DNA from: Acidobacteriota bacterium | GTDB taxonomy: Bacteria > Acidobacteriota > Terriglobia > Bryobacterales > Bryobacteraceae | Reading direction: 5' to 3' | Assembly (NCBI GenBank): GCA_014584705.1 | Contig: JACTMJ010000021.1 | Span: 1 to 64,000 of the forward strand | Length of the DNA stretch: 64,000 bases | Shown here: piece after piece, positions 7,883-16,306 of the stretch | How the letters are laid out: every line of letters starts with the position of its first letter | Numbering within the stretch: position 1 is the stretch's first letter | Made by a program: the position numbers and the translations under genes | Notes under the pieces: model-generated | Databases searched by the model: none | The model's input: only the letters and a program-made list of their open reading frames with translations | What the model was told of the DNA's origin: nothing

Positions 7883-8743
7883 ATGAGTATCCCAAATAAG
7901 CCCAGACGAAAGCAGATTACGCTTCGAGCCGATGCGACATCCGAAGGTGTCGCCGCTGAATTAATCTCGCTCCTGGATTCGATCACGCAGGATGGTGACA
8001 TCAGTGATGAGGAAGTGGGAGCGCTTCGAGATTGGCTGAACGATAACAAGGGCTCCGATCTGCCCGCGATTGATCTGCTTCAAACGACGATTGAGCAGAT
8101 CCTAGCCGATGGTGTCATCACTCCGGCTGAACGAAAGGCGCTTTACAGTGCCGTGGAGCGAGTCCTTCCGGCGGAATTGCGTGCAAACGTCAGAGGGCGT
8201 CGCATCGCCAATGTCATCGTGGAGAAAGCTCGCCTAGAAGAAGAACGGGCAGCGGCGAGACTGGCGAAACTGGCGGAGGAGGCAAGAACGGCCCCTGTGT
8301 GCGAGATGGATTTCATGGTCGCCGGTGTTGCTTACGAAGGCCGATCCGTCACCGTGGATCGTTTTGTTAAACCCGGATCGCGGGTGTTCCTAGTGCGTGA
8401 GCCAATGAATCCGCACGATGCGAACGCAATTCAAATCGTGGTGCCTGAAGGATACAGAGTGGGCTATATTCCCCGCGATTGGGCAGCGATCGGAGCACCG
8501 CTTCTGGATCAGGGCTGCAAGCAGATAGCCTACTGCAAGAAACTTGTTGCGGGACGGCGCTACCAGATACCAGTGATCGTTGCAGACTTGTATCGGGAAG
8601 ACGTCACCATACCGGGCGCCATGAGCATGTCAGAAATTCCGGAGGTGATGACTCTCCCTCCACCATCGAGCGGGTGCGGCTGTCTCAGCAGTAGTGCCAC
8701 CGCCTTGCTTGGCTTGGCGGCTTTGATCTCGATTTTCTGGTGA
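7883..8743 (+). CDS. TerB-like/HIRAN domain protein with C-terminal membrane segment
   Basis: A 286-residue protein. Residues 25-97 form a helical module with an acidic helper motif repeated twice (DGDISDEEVGALRDWL, DGVITPAERKAL), as seen in TerB-like domains and beside BRCT/exonuclease proteins. Residues 112-136 are a charged coiled-coil linker. Residues 144-240 look like a HIRAN domain (VAGVAYEGRS, EPMNPHDANAIQIV, VGYIPRDWA), which in Rad5/HLTF-type proteins binds DNA ends. Residues 270-286 form one hydrophobic segment, possibly a tail anchor, after GCGC. No helicase or nuclease is fused. The start ATG 7883 has no strong ribosome binding site. The function is unknown; a DNA-sensing role is inferred only from the HIRAN match. 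Confidence 0.7.
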   Translation: MSIPNKPRRKQITLRADATSEGVAAELISLLDSITQDGDISDEEVGALRDWLNDNKGSDLPAIDLLQTTIEQILADGVITPAERKALYSAVERVLPAELRANVRGRRIANVIVEKARLEEERAAARLAKLAEEARTAPVCEMDFMVAGVAYEGRSVTVDRFVKPGSRVFLVREPMNPHDANAIQIVVPEGYRVGYIPRDWAAIGAPLLDQGCKQIAYCKKLVAGRRYQIPVIVADLYREDVTIPGAMSMSEIPEVMTLPPPSSGCGCLSSSATALLGLAALISIFW

Positions 8744-8976
8744 GCATGGTATGGGACTTCCGTGAGGTTCAAGATGGACGCTTGCCGAACACCTTTTGAC
8801 CGCGAGAACCTTCGATCAGAAAATTCTAGTCCACATTCAGCAGGATCCGATCCGCGGCCTGAGTTCTGATGCATCACTCCAGATGCGATCACGAGAAACG
8901 TACCAACGTTCTCGCGGGCAATGCCCCGGGACTGATCGCCAACCTTGCCTTTCCTCGATTTTTTAAGTCTAGGCTA

Positions 8977-10093
8977 GTATTTACTTGCATAAATAACAGG
9001 AACGTAACAGAATGAGCTATGCCCGTTCCTGCAATCCGCATTCTGCTTGGCGAGGAAGAGCGAGCGACCCTGACTGCGTGGTCGCGCGCCAGTTCCGGAG
9101 AGCACCGCTTGGTCGAGCGGGCGCGGATTATTCTGCTTGCCTCCGAGGGAATCCCTGCCCGCGAGATTGCCCGGCGTCTGGATACACGCCTGGCGCGCGT
9201 TTCCAAGTGGAGGCAACGCTTCGCCTCTCAGCGGCTGGCCGGATTGCAGGATTCGCCCCGCTCCGGCAAGCCCAAGACCTACGACGAGGTGGCCGAGAAA
9301 CGCTTGCTCGCCCTTCTGGACGCCCCGCCACCGGAAGGGTACAGCCAGTGGAACGGACGCCTGCTGGCCGACGCTTTGGGAGACGTCAGTGACGATCAGG
9401 TCTGGAGGCTGCTCCGCAAACACAAGATCCAGTTGCAGCGCCGCAGGAGCTGGTGCATCTCCACCGACCCGGAGTTTGGTGCAAAGGCAGCCGACATGGT
9501 GGGGCTGTATCTGAGTCCGCCCGAGAATGCGGTGGTGCTCTGCGTGGACGAAAAACCCCATATCCAGGTGCTCGAAAGGGCGCAGGGCTGGCTGCGGCTG
9601 CCGAACGGAAAAGCGCTGAACGGATTCAGCCATTGCTACAAGCGCCATGGGACGAGCACGCTGTTTGCGGCACTGGAGGTAGCGACCGGGCAGGTGCAGG
9701 TGGCGCACTACCCGCGCCGCCGCCGGAGGCAATTTCTGGAGTTCATGAACGATGTCGTGGCCCAGCATCCGGACACCGAGTTACACGTCATTCTGGACAA
9801 TCTGAACACGCACAAACCGAAGCGCAACCGCTGGTTGGAACGGCATCCGCAAGTGCATTTCCACTTCATTCCCACCTATTCCTCATGGCTGAACATGGTG
9901 GAAGTGTGGTTCAGCATCCTAAGCCGACAGGCGTTGCGGAATTTGAGTGCCACCAGCGTGCGGCAACTGCGCGGCGCCATCGACCACTTCGTCAAAGCCT
10001 ACTCCGAGACGGCTACGCCCTTCGAGTGGACCAAGGCCGTCGTCGAACCCTCCGCTCCCCGCCAGCGTTACTCTGATTTATGCAAGTAGATAC
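8977..10093 (+). mobile_element. Intact IS630-family insertion sequence with TA duplication
   Basis: The element is 1117 bp. Its terminal inverted repeats are gtatttacttgcataaat (8977..8994) and atttatgcaagtagatac (10076..10093), matching at 17 of 18 positions. It is flanked by TA at 8975..8976 and TA at 10094..10095, as expected for IS630 insertion at TA. It carries one full-length transposase gene. The restored target would read aggcTAgttc. Confidence 0.92.
9019..10089 (+). CDS. IS630-family DDE transposase
   Basis: A 356-residue transposase. The N-terminal 80 residues hold the winged/helix-turn-helix DNA-binding part (LVERARIILLASEGIPAREI). The catalytic triad is visible: Asp177 in LCVDEKP, Asp260 in VILDNLNTH and Glu295 in SSWLNMVEVWF. 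Length and motifs are full, with no frameshift. The stop codon lies inside the right terminal repeat (10087..10089). The upstream spacing fits aggaacgt as a weak ribosome binding site. It should be able to act on its own ends. Confidence 0.95.
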   Translation: MPVPAIRILLGEEERATLTAWSRASSGEHRLVERARIILLASEGIPAREIARRLDTRLARVSKWRQRFASQRLAGLQDSPRSGKPKTYDEVAEKRLLALLDAPPPEGYSQWNGRLLADALGDVSDDQVWRLLRKHKIQLQRRRSWCISTDPEFGAKAADMVGLYLSPPENAVVLCVDEKPHIQVLERAQGWLRLPNGKALNGFSHCYKRHGTSTLFAALEVATGQVQVAHYPRRRRRQFLEFMNDVVAQHPDTELHVILDNLNTHKPKRNRWLERHPQVHFHFIPTYSSWLNMVEVWFSILSRQALRNLSATSVRQLRGAIDHFVKAYSETATPFEWTKAVVEPSAPRQRYSDLCK

Positions 10094-10095
10094 TA

Positions 10096-10580
10096 GTTCA
10101 GTTCTTGGGGAGCAGGTCAACCCGAAACCATGTTATCGAATCGGATCTAGCAAAGCGTGTCTGTTCAGCACCGCAATTCCGGAACTAAGCGACTCTTGTC
10201 ATCGGAACACGTTTAGGAGAGACGGCGGTTTCTAACCCGTCGATGGGCGGCCTGCCGGAGGAAGTGCATGCAGAAAACTCGGCGTCGGTCGCCTCTGACG
10301 GAGATTGCTCCGAAACTGAGATGCAGCGATGGATTGGGTGGGTTCGTCGGCGATCGACGTATTATGCCTTTCCTTTGCGGCAGCGGGGGGAGTGGATCGT
10401 AACCATTCCTGGGGTGCTCGGGCTGTGAGCACCGCTGACGCGGGGCTTGCACTTGGTTCGGGGCGGCGCGTGGCTGGGGGCGGGTTATTGCTTTCGGGTG
10501 GTTTCGTACAATATGGACTTGACGCGGGCGGTGGGGGTGGGGGCCTGGTGGCTTGATTCGTTGGGTGTTCGTGGGTACGC
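10096..10580. other. Gene-poor stretch between IS630 and the sugar-nucleotide operon
   Basis: About 485 bp without a convincing gene. It contains the second copy of the ~70-bp repeat at 10432..10501 and a T/A-rich tacaat element (about 10507..10512) that could be a -10 box for the rightward operon; the matching -35 (ttattg) is weak. A 61-codon open frame at 10243..10428 has no supporting ribosome binding site or family. Confidence 0.45.
10432..10501 (+). repeat. ~70-bp dispersed repeat, copy 2
   Basis: Starts ccgctgacgcggggcttgca and continues cttggttcggggcggcg, matching 7746..7816 in the same orientation with several substitutions in the G-rich tail. The two copies flank the HIRAN gene and IS630 element and each lies shortly upstream of a rightward gene. 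Confidence 0.6.
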
Positions 10581-11444
10581 ATGAAGATTTCCAAGGGTTT
10601 GATTACGGCGGCGGGCGAGCCTCAGCGGCGGATTCCTTTGCAGACGCTGGTGGATTCCGAAGGGGTGCCGCGGACGGTGCTTTCGATGCTGGTGAGCGAG
10701 GTGATCGGAAGCGGGATCGAGCAGGTTTGCGTGATTGTGCCCGCGGGGGAGGAGGCGGTCTACGCGAGCGCGACGGAGGGGTTTGGCGATGCGCTCCGGC
10801 TTGTGCCGCAGGATGGTCCGCCGGGGTATGCACAGGCGATTCTGCGCGCGCGCGAGTTTCTCGGGCGGGAGCCGTTCGTCCACCTGGTGGGCGACCACGT
10901 GTATGTTCGCGGGAAGGAAGGCAACCTCGCGCAGCGCGTGGTGAGCCTCGCGGCGGAAGAAGGCTGCTGCGTCTCCGCCGTGCAGCCGACGCATGAGAGC
11001 GCGATCGGGCGCTTCGGCGTGGTGGGCGGGCGGCCGCTGCCGAACCGGCCCTTCCTCTACACGGTGGATTCGGTGATCGAGAAGCCCACGCCGACGGTGG
11101 CCGAGGAACGGCTTGTGGCCTCGGGATTGCGCGCCGGCTACTACCTGGCATTTTTCGGCATCCACGCGTTCACGCCGGAGTTCCTGGAAATTCTGGAACG
11201 GCAAACGGCCGAGGCTCCGGAGCAGGACGCCACGGTCTCCAGCGCGCTGGCGGAAGTGGCGCGGCGCTCGCGCTACCTAGCCGTGCAATCGGACGGACGA
11301 CGCTATGATCTGGGTCCGAAGTATGGGCTGCTGCGCTCGCAACTGGCCTTGACGCTGAACGGCCCGGACCGCGAGGAGTTGCTGGCGGGCCTGGTGGAAT
11401 TGCTCTCCCTCTCCGCTGAGCCCGGCCGGGGGAGCGACCGGTGA
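10581..11444 (+). CDS. GalU-like nucleotidyltransferase with degenerate NTP loop
   Basis: A 287-residue sugar-nucleotide pyrophosphorylase-fold protein. The overall order follows GalU: an opening beta-strand (KGLITAAGEPQRRIPLQTLVD), a GIEQVCVIV strand, RGYxxA-like PPGYAQAILRAREF, the metal-site strand FVHLVGDHVYV, and VIEKPTP. The glycine loop that binds the nucleotide is changed: the usual GxGTR is AAGEPQRR here, so activity may be reduced or altered. It overlaps the next gene by four bases (GTGA), so the two are translationally coupled. The partner also has a pyrophosphorylase domain, which suggests they form one complex or that this protein is a regulatory or accessory subunit. Confidence 0.75.
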   Translation: MKISKGLITAAGEPQRRIPLQTLVDSEGVPRTVLSMLVSEVIGSGIEQVCVIVPAGEEAVYASATEGFGDALRLVPQDGPPGYAQAILRAREFLGREPFVHLVGDHVYVRGKEGNLAQRVVSLAAEEGCCVSAVQPTHESAIGRFGVVGGRPLPNRPFLYTVDSVIEKPTPTVAEERLVASGLRAGYYLAFFGIHAFTPEFLEILERQTAEAPEQDATVSSALAEVARRSRYLAVQSDGRRYDLGPKYGLLRSQLALTLNGPDREELLAGLVELLSLSAEPGRGSDR

Positions 11445-14400
11445 GCCGGCTGACGGACCAGATTGTCGCCACGGACGAGGCCCTGCGCGACGCGCCGCTT
11501 TCGCGCGTGTGCGACGGGGCCGGCCTGGACGAACTGCTGGCGGAATGCCGCGCTCTCGATGCGTTTCGCGGCGCGTGCGACAACCTCTATCAGCGGGTGC
11601 GCGCGCTGCTCTACCTTTCGGCGATTTACCGCTATTCGCTACCGCCGCTGCTCGATACCGCGCGGGGCGCTTCCCTTCCCTACGATGGCGTGCAACTGCT
11701 GCTGGACCGCCGGTTCGAGGAAGCAATCCGCCGCTTCGAAGAGGCGCTCCAGAAGGACGGCGCTTCGGAATCGATTGCGAGCGCGCTGGCCGCGGCCTAC
11801 CACGGCCTGGGGTTCCAGACGCTGGCGGACCAGGTGCGGCGCAGCGTGCGGCAGGTGAAGGGGAACCGCTGGATGTTCCGGATGGGCCACCCGCTCGACC
11901 ACCCCTTGCGCATACACCCGGAGCTGCTCGAATGCGCGAGTGGGGGCTATCCGCTGCTGGCGGAATGCACTCCGGTGCGAATGGATTTGAGCCATAGCGG
12001 GTGGAGCGACATCTTCTTTCTGGGGATGGATTATCCGCAAGGCGCGCGGGTGCTGAACGTTTCCATTGATCTCGCGGTACGCGGCGATGGAGCGGCGCGA
12101 GGGGCAGGCGCCCAAGGTCCGCGACCGCCCATTGAAACGTATCTGCGCGTGATCGACGAACCGGTTCTGCGCCTGGTGAGCGTGGACCTGAAAGCGCAGG
12201 CGGATCTCACGCGGATCGACGACGTTTTCGACTTTGGACGGGATCATCTTGGGCTGCTGAAAGCGGCGGTGATCGCTTCCGGGCTGATTCCCTCCGGGCT
12301 CGAAGGCTGCGGCCTTGCGCTTGCGCCGCTGCTGGCGCGGGTGACGGGCAAGGCGGGCCACGGACTCGAAGTGGTTTCGAGCGTCAACAACATTCCGCGA
12401 GGCTCCCGGCTGGCGGTTTCGACGAATCTGCTGGCGAGCCTGATCGCGCTGTGCATGCGCGCCACGCGTCAGGTTGCGTCGCTCATGGGCGGGCTCGAAG
12501 AGAGCGAACGACGGCTGGTGGCGGCACGCGCGATTCTGGGCGAATGGCTGGGAGGCTCCGGGGGCGGCTGGCAGGATTCGGGCGGCGTGTGGCCGGGGAT
12601 CAAGCTGATAGAAGGTTGCGCGGCGCGGGAAGGCGACCCGGAGTTCGGGATCAGCCGCGGCACGCTGCTTCCGCGGCACCGCCTGCTGGGCCGGGACGAG
12701 ATTCCGGAGGAGGCGCGGCAGCGCTTGCAGGAGAGCCTGGTGCTGGTGCACGGCGGGATGGCGCAGGATGTGGGTCCGATACTGGAGATGGTGACGGAGC
12801 GCTATCTGCTGCGCAGCGAGCGGGAATGGGAGGCGCGGCAACAGGCGCAGGGCATGCTCGATTCCATCCTGCGGGCGTTCCGCGCGGGGGATATGGCCGC
12901 GCTTGGCCAGCTCACGCACGCGAATTTCAACGGCCCGATTCGCACGATCATCCCCTGGGCGGGGAATGCGTATACCGATTTGCTGATCGAGCGGGTGCGG
13001 CAGCGTTTCGGGGAACGCTTCCTGGGCTTCTGGATGCTAGGAGGCATGGCGGGCGGCGGCATGGGCTTCGTGTTCGATGCGAAGATCCGCGCGGAAGCAA
13101 GCGCGGCGCTGGGCGAGATCATGAGCGGCACGAAGCGGCAACTGGAGACCGCGCTGCCTTTCGCGATGGATCCGGTGGTTTACGATTTCGCGATCAATGA
13201 GCGAGGCACGCATGCCACCCTCTTGAGCGGGGACGCGGCGCTGCTGCCCGACGGATACTACACGCTGCGCGTGCCACCGCTGGTGCGGCAACCGCTCAGC
13301 AGCCTTACGAGCGGACAACGCCACGGGCTGGAAGTGTTCGGGAAAGCCATGCGCACGCGGCCGGATGCGGCTCCGGTGGCGGCGATGCTGCTCGATCATG
13401 TTCTGCCCCAGGAGGCGACGGAACAGGAGGAGCGGCAGGAATCTCTCGCGCCGCTGCTGGCCTCGCTCTCCTTTGACCGGGCGTTGCACGAGACCGTGCG
13501 AAGCGCGCTGCGGCAGGGCCGGCTGGGCCTTGCGCAGAACAGCCTGCCCTCCACGTGGCGCTTCGAGGACGTACGCGCGGACGAGATCGTCGACGCGCGG
13601 CGCGCGCTTCCGGCCGCGGTGCGATCGAAGGGCGAAGAAGCCTTGCGGGCGGGCGCGGTGGCCGTCTTCACGCTGGCTGGCGGCGCGGGCACGCGCTGGA
13701 CGGGCGGCGCGGGCGTCGTGAAGGCGATCCATCCTTTCATTCGCATGGGCGGCGCTTGGCGCACCTTCCTGGAGATCCAGCTTGCCCGCAGCGCCCGCGG
13801 CATGGAGGAATGGGGAATCCGCGTGCCCCATGCGGTGAGCACCAGCTATCTCACGCACGGGCCGATTCGCCGCGCGCTCGAAGAGACCGCGAACTATGGC
13901 TATCCGGGCCCGCTCTACCTTTCCGAGGGGCGCGGCGTGGGGTTGCGCATGGTGCCGATGGTGCGCGACCTGCGCTTCCTGTGGGAGCAGACCTCGCAGC
14001 AGGTTCTCGATGAGCAGAAGCAGAAGGTGCGCGAGAGCGTGCGCGCGGCGCTCGCCCAATGGGCCACCGACGCGGGCGAGGGCGCGGATTACCGGGAGAA
14101 TCTGCCGAGCCAATGTTTGCACCCGGTGGGCCACTGGTATGAGTTCCCCAACATGCTTCTAAACGGGGTGTTGCGCACCTTGCTGGCGGAGAACCCGGCG
14201 GTGCGCCACATTCAGCTCTTGAACGTGGATACGCTGGGGGCGAATCTCGATGCGGAACTGCTGGGCGCGCATATTGACTCCGGCGCGGCGCTTACGGTGG
14301 AAGTGATCTCCCGCGGCGTTGACGACCGCGGCGGAGGGCTTTCCAAGGTGAACGGGCGCATCCGCCTGGTGGAAGGATTGGCGCTGCCCGAGGAGAGCCT

Positions 14401-14782
14401 GGAATACCGTCTCTCTTACTACAACTCCGGCACGATGTGGATGGATGTGGACCAGGTGCTGGCCGTTTTCGGCCTTACGCGGCAGGCGCTGGCGGACGCC
14501 GAGCGCGTCAGCCGGGCAGTGCGAGAGACGGCCGCGAGGGTGCCCACGTATATCACGATCAAGGACGTGAAGAAGCGCTGGGGGCATGGGCAGGAGGACG
14601 TCTTCCCGGTCTCGCAGTACGAGAAGATCTGGGGCGACGTGACCGCTTTGCCCGAGGTGAAGACGCAGTTCGCGATTGTGCCGAGGAGACGCGGCCAGCA
14701 GTTGAAGCAGGTGAGCCAGCTTGACGGATGGCTCCGCGACGGCTCCGCGGCCTACGTGGAGTCCCTCTGCCGTTGGGCGTAG
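11441..14782 (+). CDS. Fusion of fucokinase-like GHMP kinase and UDP-sugar pyrophosphorylase-like domain
   Basis: A 1113-residue protein. Residues 1-150 are helical and TPR-like. Residues ~174-600 look like an L-fucokinase/GHMP kinase: substrate motif PVRMDL...GWSD at 178-190, VLNVSIDL at 204-211, the Gly/Ser loop IPRGSRLAVSTNL at 318-330, GGGWQDSGG at 374-382 and a final glycine motif GGMAGGGMGFVFD at 534-546. Residues ~735-1113 look like a UAP/UDPGP pyrophosphorylase: LAGGAGTRW at 745-753, LLNVDTLGANLD at 926-937 and YYNSGTMWMDVD at 993-1004. This would phosphorylate a sugar at C1 and then activate it to a nucleotide sugar. The order kinase-then-pyrophosphorylase is the reverse of the known Bacteroides FKP protein. 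The start is GTG 11441, overlapping the upstream gene. The actual sugar is unknown. Confidence 0.8.
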   Translation: MSRLTDQIVATDEALRDAPLSRVCDGAGLDELLAECRALDAFRGACDNLYQRVRALLYLSAIYRYSLPPLLDTARGASLPYDGVQLLLDRRFEEAIRRFEEALQKDGASESIASALAAAYHGLGFQTLADQVRRSVRQVKGNRWMFRMGHPLDHPLRIHPELLECASGGYPLLAECTPVRMDLSHSGWSDIFFLGMDYPQGARVLNVSIDLAVRGDGAARGAGAQGPRPPIETYLRVIDEPVLRLVSVDLKAQADLTRIDDVFDFGRDHLGLLKAAVIASGLIPSGLEGCGLALAPLLARVTGKAGHGLEVVSSVNNIPRGSRLAVSTNLLASLIALCMRATRQVASLMGGLEESERRLVAARAILGEWLGGSGGGWQDSGGVWPGIKLIEGCAAREGDPEFGISRGTLLPRHRLLGRDEIPEEARQRLQESLVLVHGGMAQDVGPILEMVTERYLLRSEREWEARQQAQGMLDSILRAFRAGDMAALGQLTHANFNGPIRTIIPWAGNAYTDLLIERVRQRFGERFLGFWMLGGMAGGGMGFVFDAKIRAEASAALGEIMSGTKRQLETALPFAMDPVVYDFAINERGTHATLLSGDAALLPDGYYTLRVPPLVRQPLSSLTSGQRHGLEVFGKAMRTRPDAAPVAAMLLDHVLPQEATEQEERQESLAPLLASLSFDRALHETVRSALRQGRLGLAQNSLPSTWRFEDVRADEIVDARRALPAAVRSKGEEALRAGAVAVFTLAGGAGTRWTGGAGVVKAIHPFIRMGGAWRTFLEIQLARSARGMEEWGIRVPHAVSTSYLTHGPIRRALEETANYGYPGPLYLSEGRGVGLRMVPMVRDLRFLWEQTSQQVLDEQKQKVRESVRAALAQWATDAGEGADYRENLPSQCLHPVGHWYEFPNMLLNGVLRTLLAENPAVRHIQLLNVDTLGANLDAELLGAHIDSGAALTVEVISRGVDDRGGGLSKVNGRIRLVEGLALPEESLEYRLSYYNSGTMWMDVDQVLAVFGLTRQALADAERVSRAVRETAARVPTYITIKDVKKRWGHGQEDVFPVSQYEKIWGDVTALPEVKTQFAIVPRRRGQQLKQVSQLDGWLRDGSAAYVESLCRWA

Positions 14783-14796
14783 CCGGCGGACTTCGT

Positions 14797-15864
14797 CTAT
14801 GCGGGCTGCTTCTCGTGCGGCATGAGGCCGTTGCGCTTGTACCAGGCTTCGGGATCAGCAAGCAGCGCCTTCACCATCTTCGGCAATGTCTCCCGAAGCG
14901 TGTGCTTCGGTTCCCAGCCCAGCAGCTTACGCGCGCGATTGATGTTCAGGGCGTAGTGATCACTGGCGCGGTCAATCATCCAGGGTTTGATGAAGGGGTC
15001 TTCGCCGGGAATCTGGTTCTCGATCCAGGCGCCCACTTTCGCGATCGGCGTGGGAACCATGTAGGTTTCCCAGTCCTCTCCGTGGATGAGACGGCCGAGG
15101 GTGTGCTGGATCTCATCGTAGCTGAGGGTTTCCGGTTCGCCGATGAGGATCGGCAGCACGGGAGGCAGCGAGGCTCTACGGTCCACGGTGCGCTCGATCG
15201 CATCCACGAGATCGTCACGGTGGACGAATGCCTGCCCGTGCGCGGTCTCGCCGGAATAGAAGTGGCTGTTCAACTGCCGCTCATAGATTCTCTGCATCTG
15301 ATGAGCGATGGGGATGGAATTGCAATCGTCGTTGTAGACGCCGGCAATGCGAAGGAAGACCGCCGGGATGGAGCCGCGCTCTTCCCGGATGACCTGCTCG
15401 GTTTTCACCTTGGATTCCGGGTATGGCCAAGTGGGTTCGATGGGCCAATCTTCGTCGATAAACTCGCCCGGCTCGGCCGGTTTGTGGACGAGCATCGTGC
15501 TCGAAAAGATGAACTGCTCCACCGTGAGGCGGCCGTCGTTGAGGCCCCGGAGCAAGCGCCTCGTCCCCTCGACGGTAACGGAATCGTAGCGGGGATCGGG
15601 CTTGCCGGCGAAATCATAGAAGGCGGCAAGATGCACGACGGAGGCGATATGGGAGCCGTGGCGCTCCTGCACTTCGCGCATCCCGTCCTCAACGCTCTTG
15701 TCGCTGGTGACATCCACCTTGATGTACGTGCAATTCGGTACGGGGGAGTTTGGAGGGTGATGATCGAACCCCACCGCTTCTTCGGCACGGCTCCCAAAGC
15801 GGCGCATGATGGCGTCGCCGATATTTCCCGTCGATCCCGTAACGATCACTATCTTTCGGTCCAT
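14797..15864 (-). CDS. NAD(P)-dependent sugar epimerase/dehydratase (extended SDR)
   Basis: A 355-residue Rossmann protein. The cofactor loop is TGSTGNIG at residues 9-16. The catalytic Tyr/Lys pair is in YPESK near residues 150-154, with Ser/Thr in FSSTMLV before it. The C-terminal part (LNINRARKLLGWEPKHTL) is the substrate half typical of UDP-sugar epimerases. It is transcribed toward the sugar-nucleotide operon, with only 14 bp between stop codons. It is probably the last gene of a leftward set with the DUF488 and AhpD-like genes (66-bp gap). The substrate is not known. Confidence 0.88.
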   Translation of the reverse strand: MDRKIVIVTGSTGNIGDAIMRRFGSRAEEAVGFDHHPPNSPVPNCTYIKVDVTSDKSVEDGMREVQERHGSHIASVVHLAAFYDFAGKPDPRYDSVTVEGTRRLLRGLNDGRLTVEQFIFSSTMLVHKPAEPGEFIDEDWPIEPTWPYPESKVKTEQVIREERGSIPAVFLRIAGVYNDDCNSIPIAHQMQRIYERQLNSHFYSGETAHGQAFVHRDDLVDAIERTVDRRASLPPVLPILIGEPETLSYDEIQHTLGRLIHGEDWETYMVPTPIAKVGAWIENQIPGEDPFIKPWMIDRASDHYALNINRARKLLGWEPKHTLRETLPKMVKALLADPEAWYKRNGLMPHEKQPA

Positions 15865-15930
15865 GAGAAGCTCCCTGCTTCAAATCTCGATGCACTGTCC
15901 GCATGCGACTGTCGCAGCCATCGGCAACGC

Positions 15931-16296
15931 TCACGAGGGCTTCGTGTGGGACAGCTTTGCATCGAGGAAGCGCTTCAGGGCGACGGCATTGTTGTGTTCC
16001 GTATCGTGGGAACTGTAAAGCAGCGTCACCTTGCCGCGCCTTGCAGCATCGAGGATGGGCTTCCAGGCGTCCGGCCGTTTATCCAACTCCGCGAAGTACC
16101 TTCTCTCGAACTCCGGCCATTTCTCGGGGTCGTGAGAGAACCACTTTCGCAACTCCGTACTGGGTCCGGCTTCTTTGTGCCATGCGTCCAAACGGAGATC
16201 CACTTTGCGGATTCCCCGGGGCCAGAGCCGCTCAATCAGCAGCCGTGTGCCATCGCCGGGATCGTCGGCATCGTAGACTCGCTTCAACTGAAGCAT
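15931..16296 (-). CDS. DUF488 family protein
   Basis: A 121-residue protein of the DUF488 family, shown by RVYDADDPGDGTRLLIERLWPRG at the N-terminus (first 10 residues after the start) and LLYSSHDTEHNNAVALKRFL near the C-terminus. These proteins are small, cytosolic and of unknown biochemical role. The start ATG 16296 has a strong ribosome binding site (taggaggtttcc); an upstream in-frame extension is not supported. It begins 10 bp after the AhpD-like gene ends, which indicates co-transcription. Confidence 0.88.
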   Translation of the reverse strand: MLQLKRVYDADDPGDGTRLLIERLWPRGIRKVDLRLDAWHKEAGPSTELRKWFSHDPEKWPEFERRYFAELDKRPDAWKPILDAARRGKVTLLYSSHDTEHNNAVALKRFLDAKLSHTKPS

Positions 16297-16306
16297 TGGA
16301 AACCTC

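Noticed and set aside
10243..10428. 61-codon rightward frame before the sugar-nucleotide operon
   Set aside because: No ribosome binding site and no family; overlaps nothing conserved.
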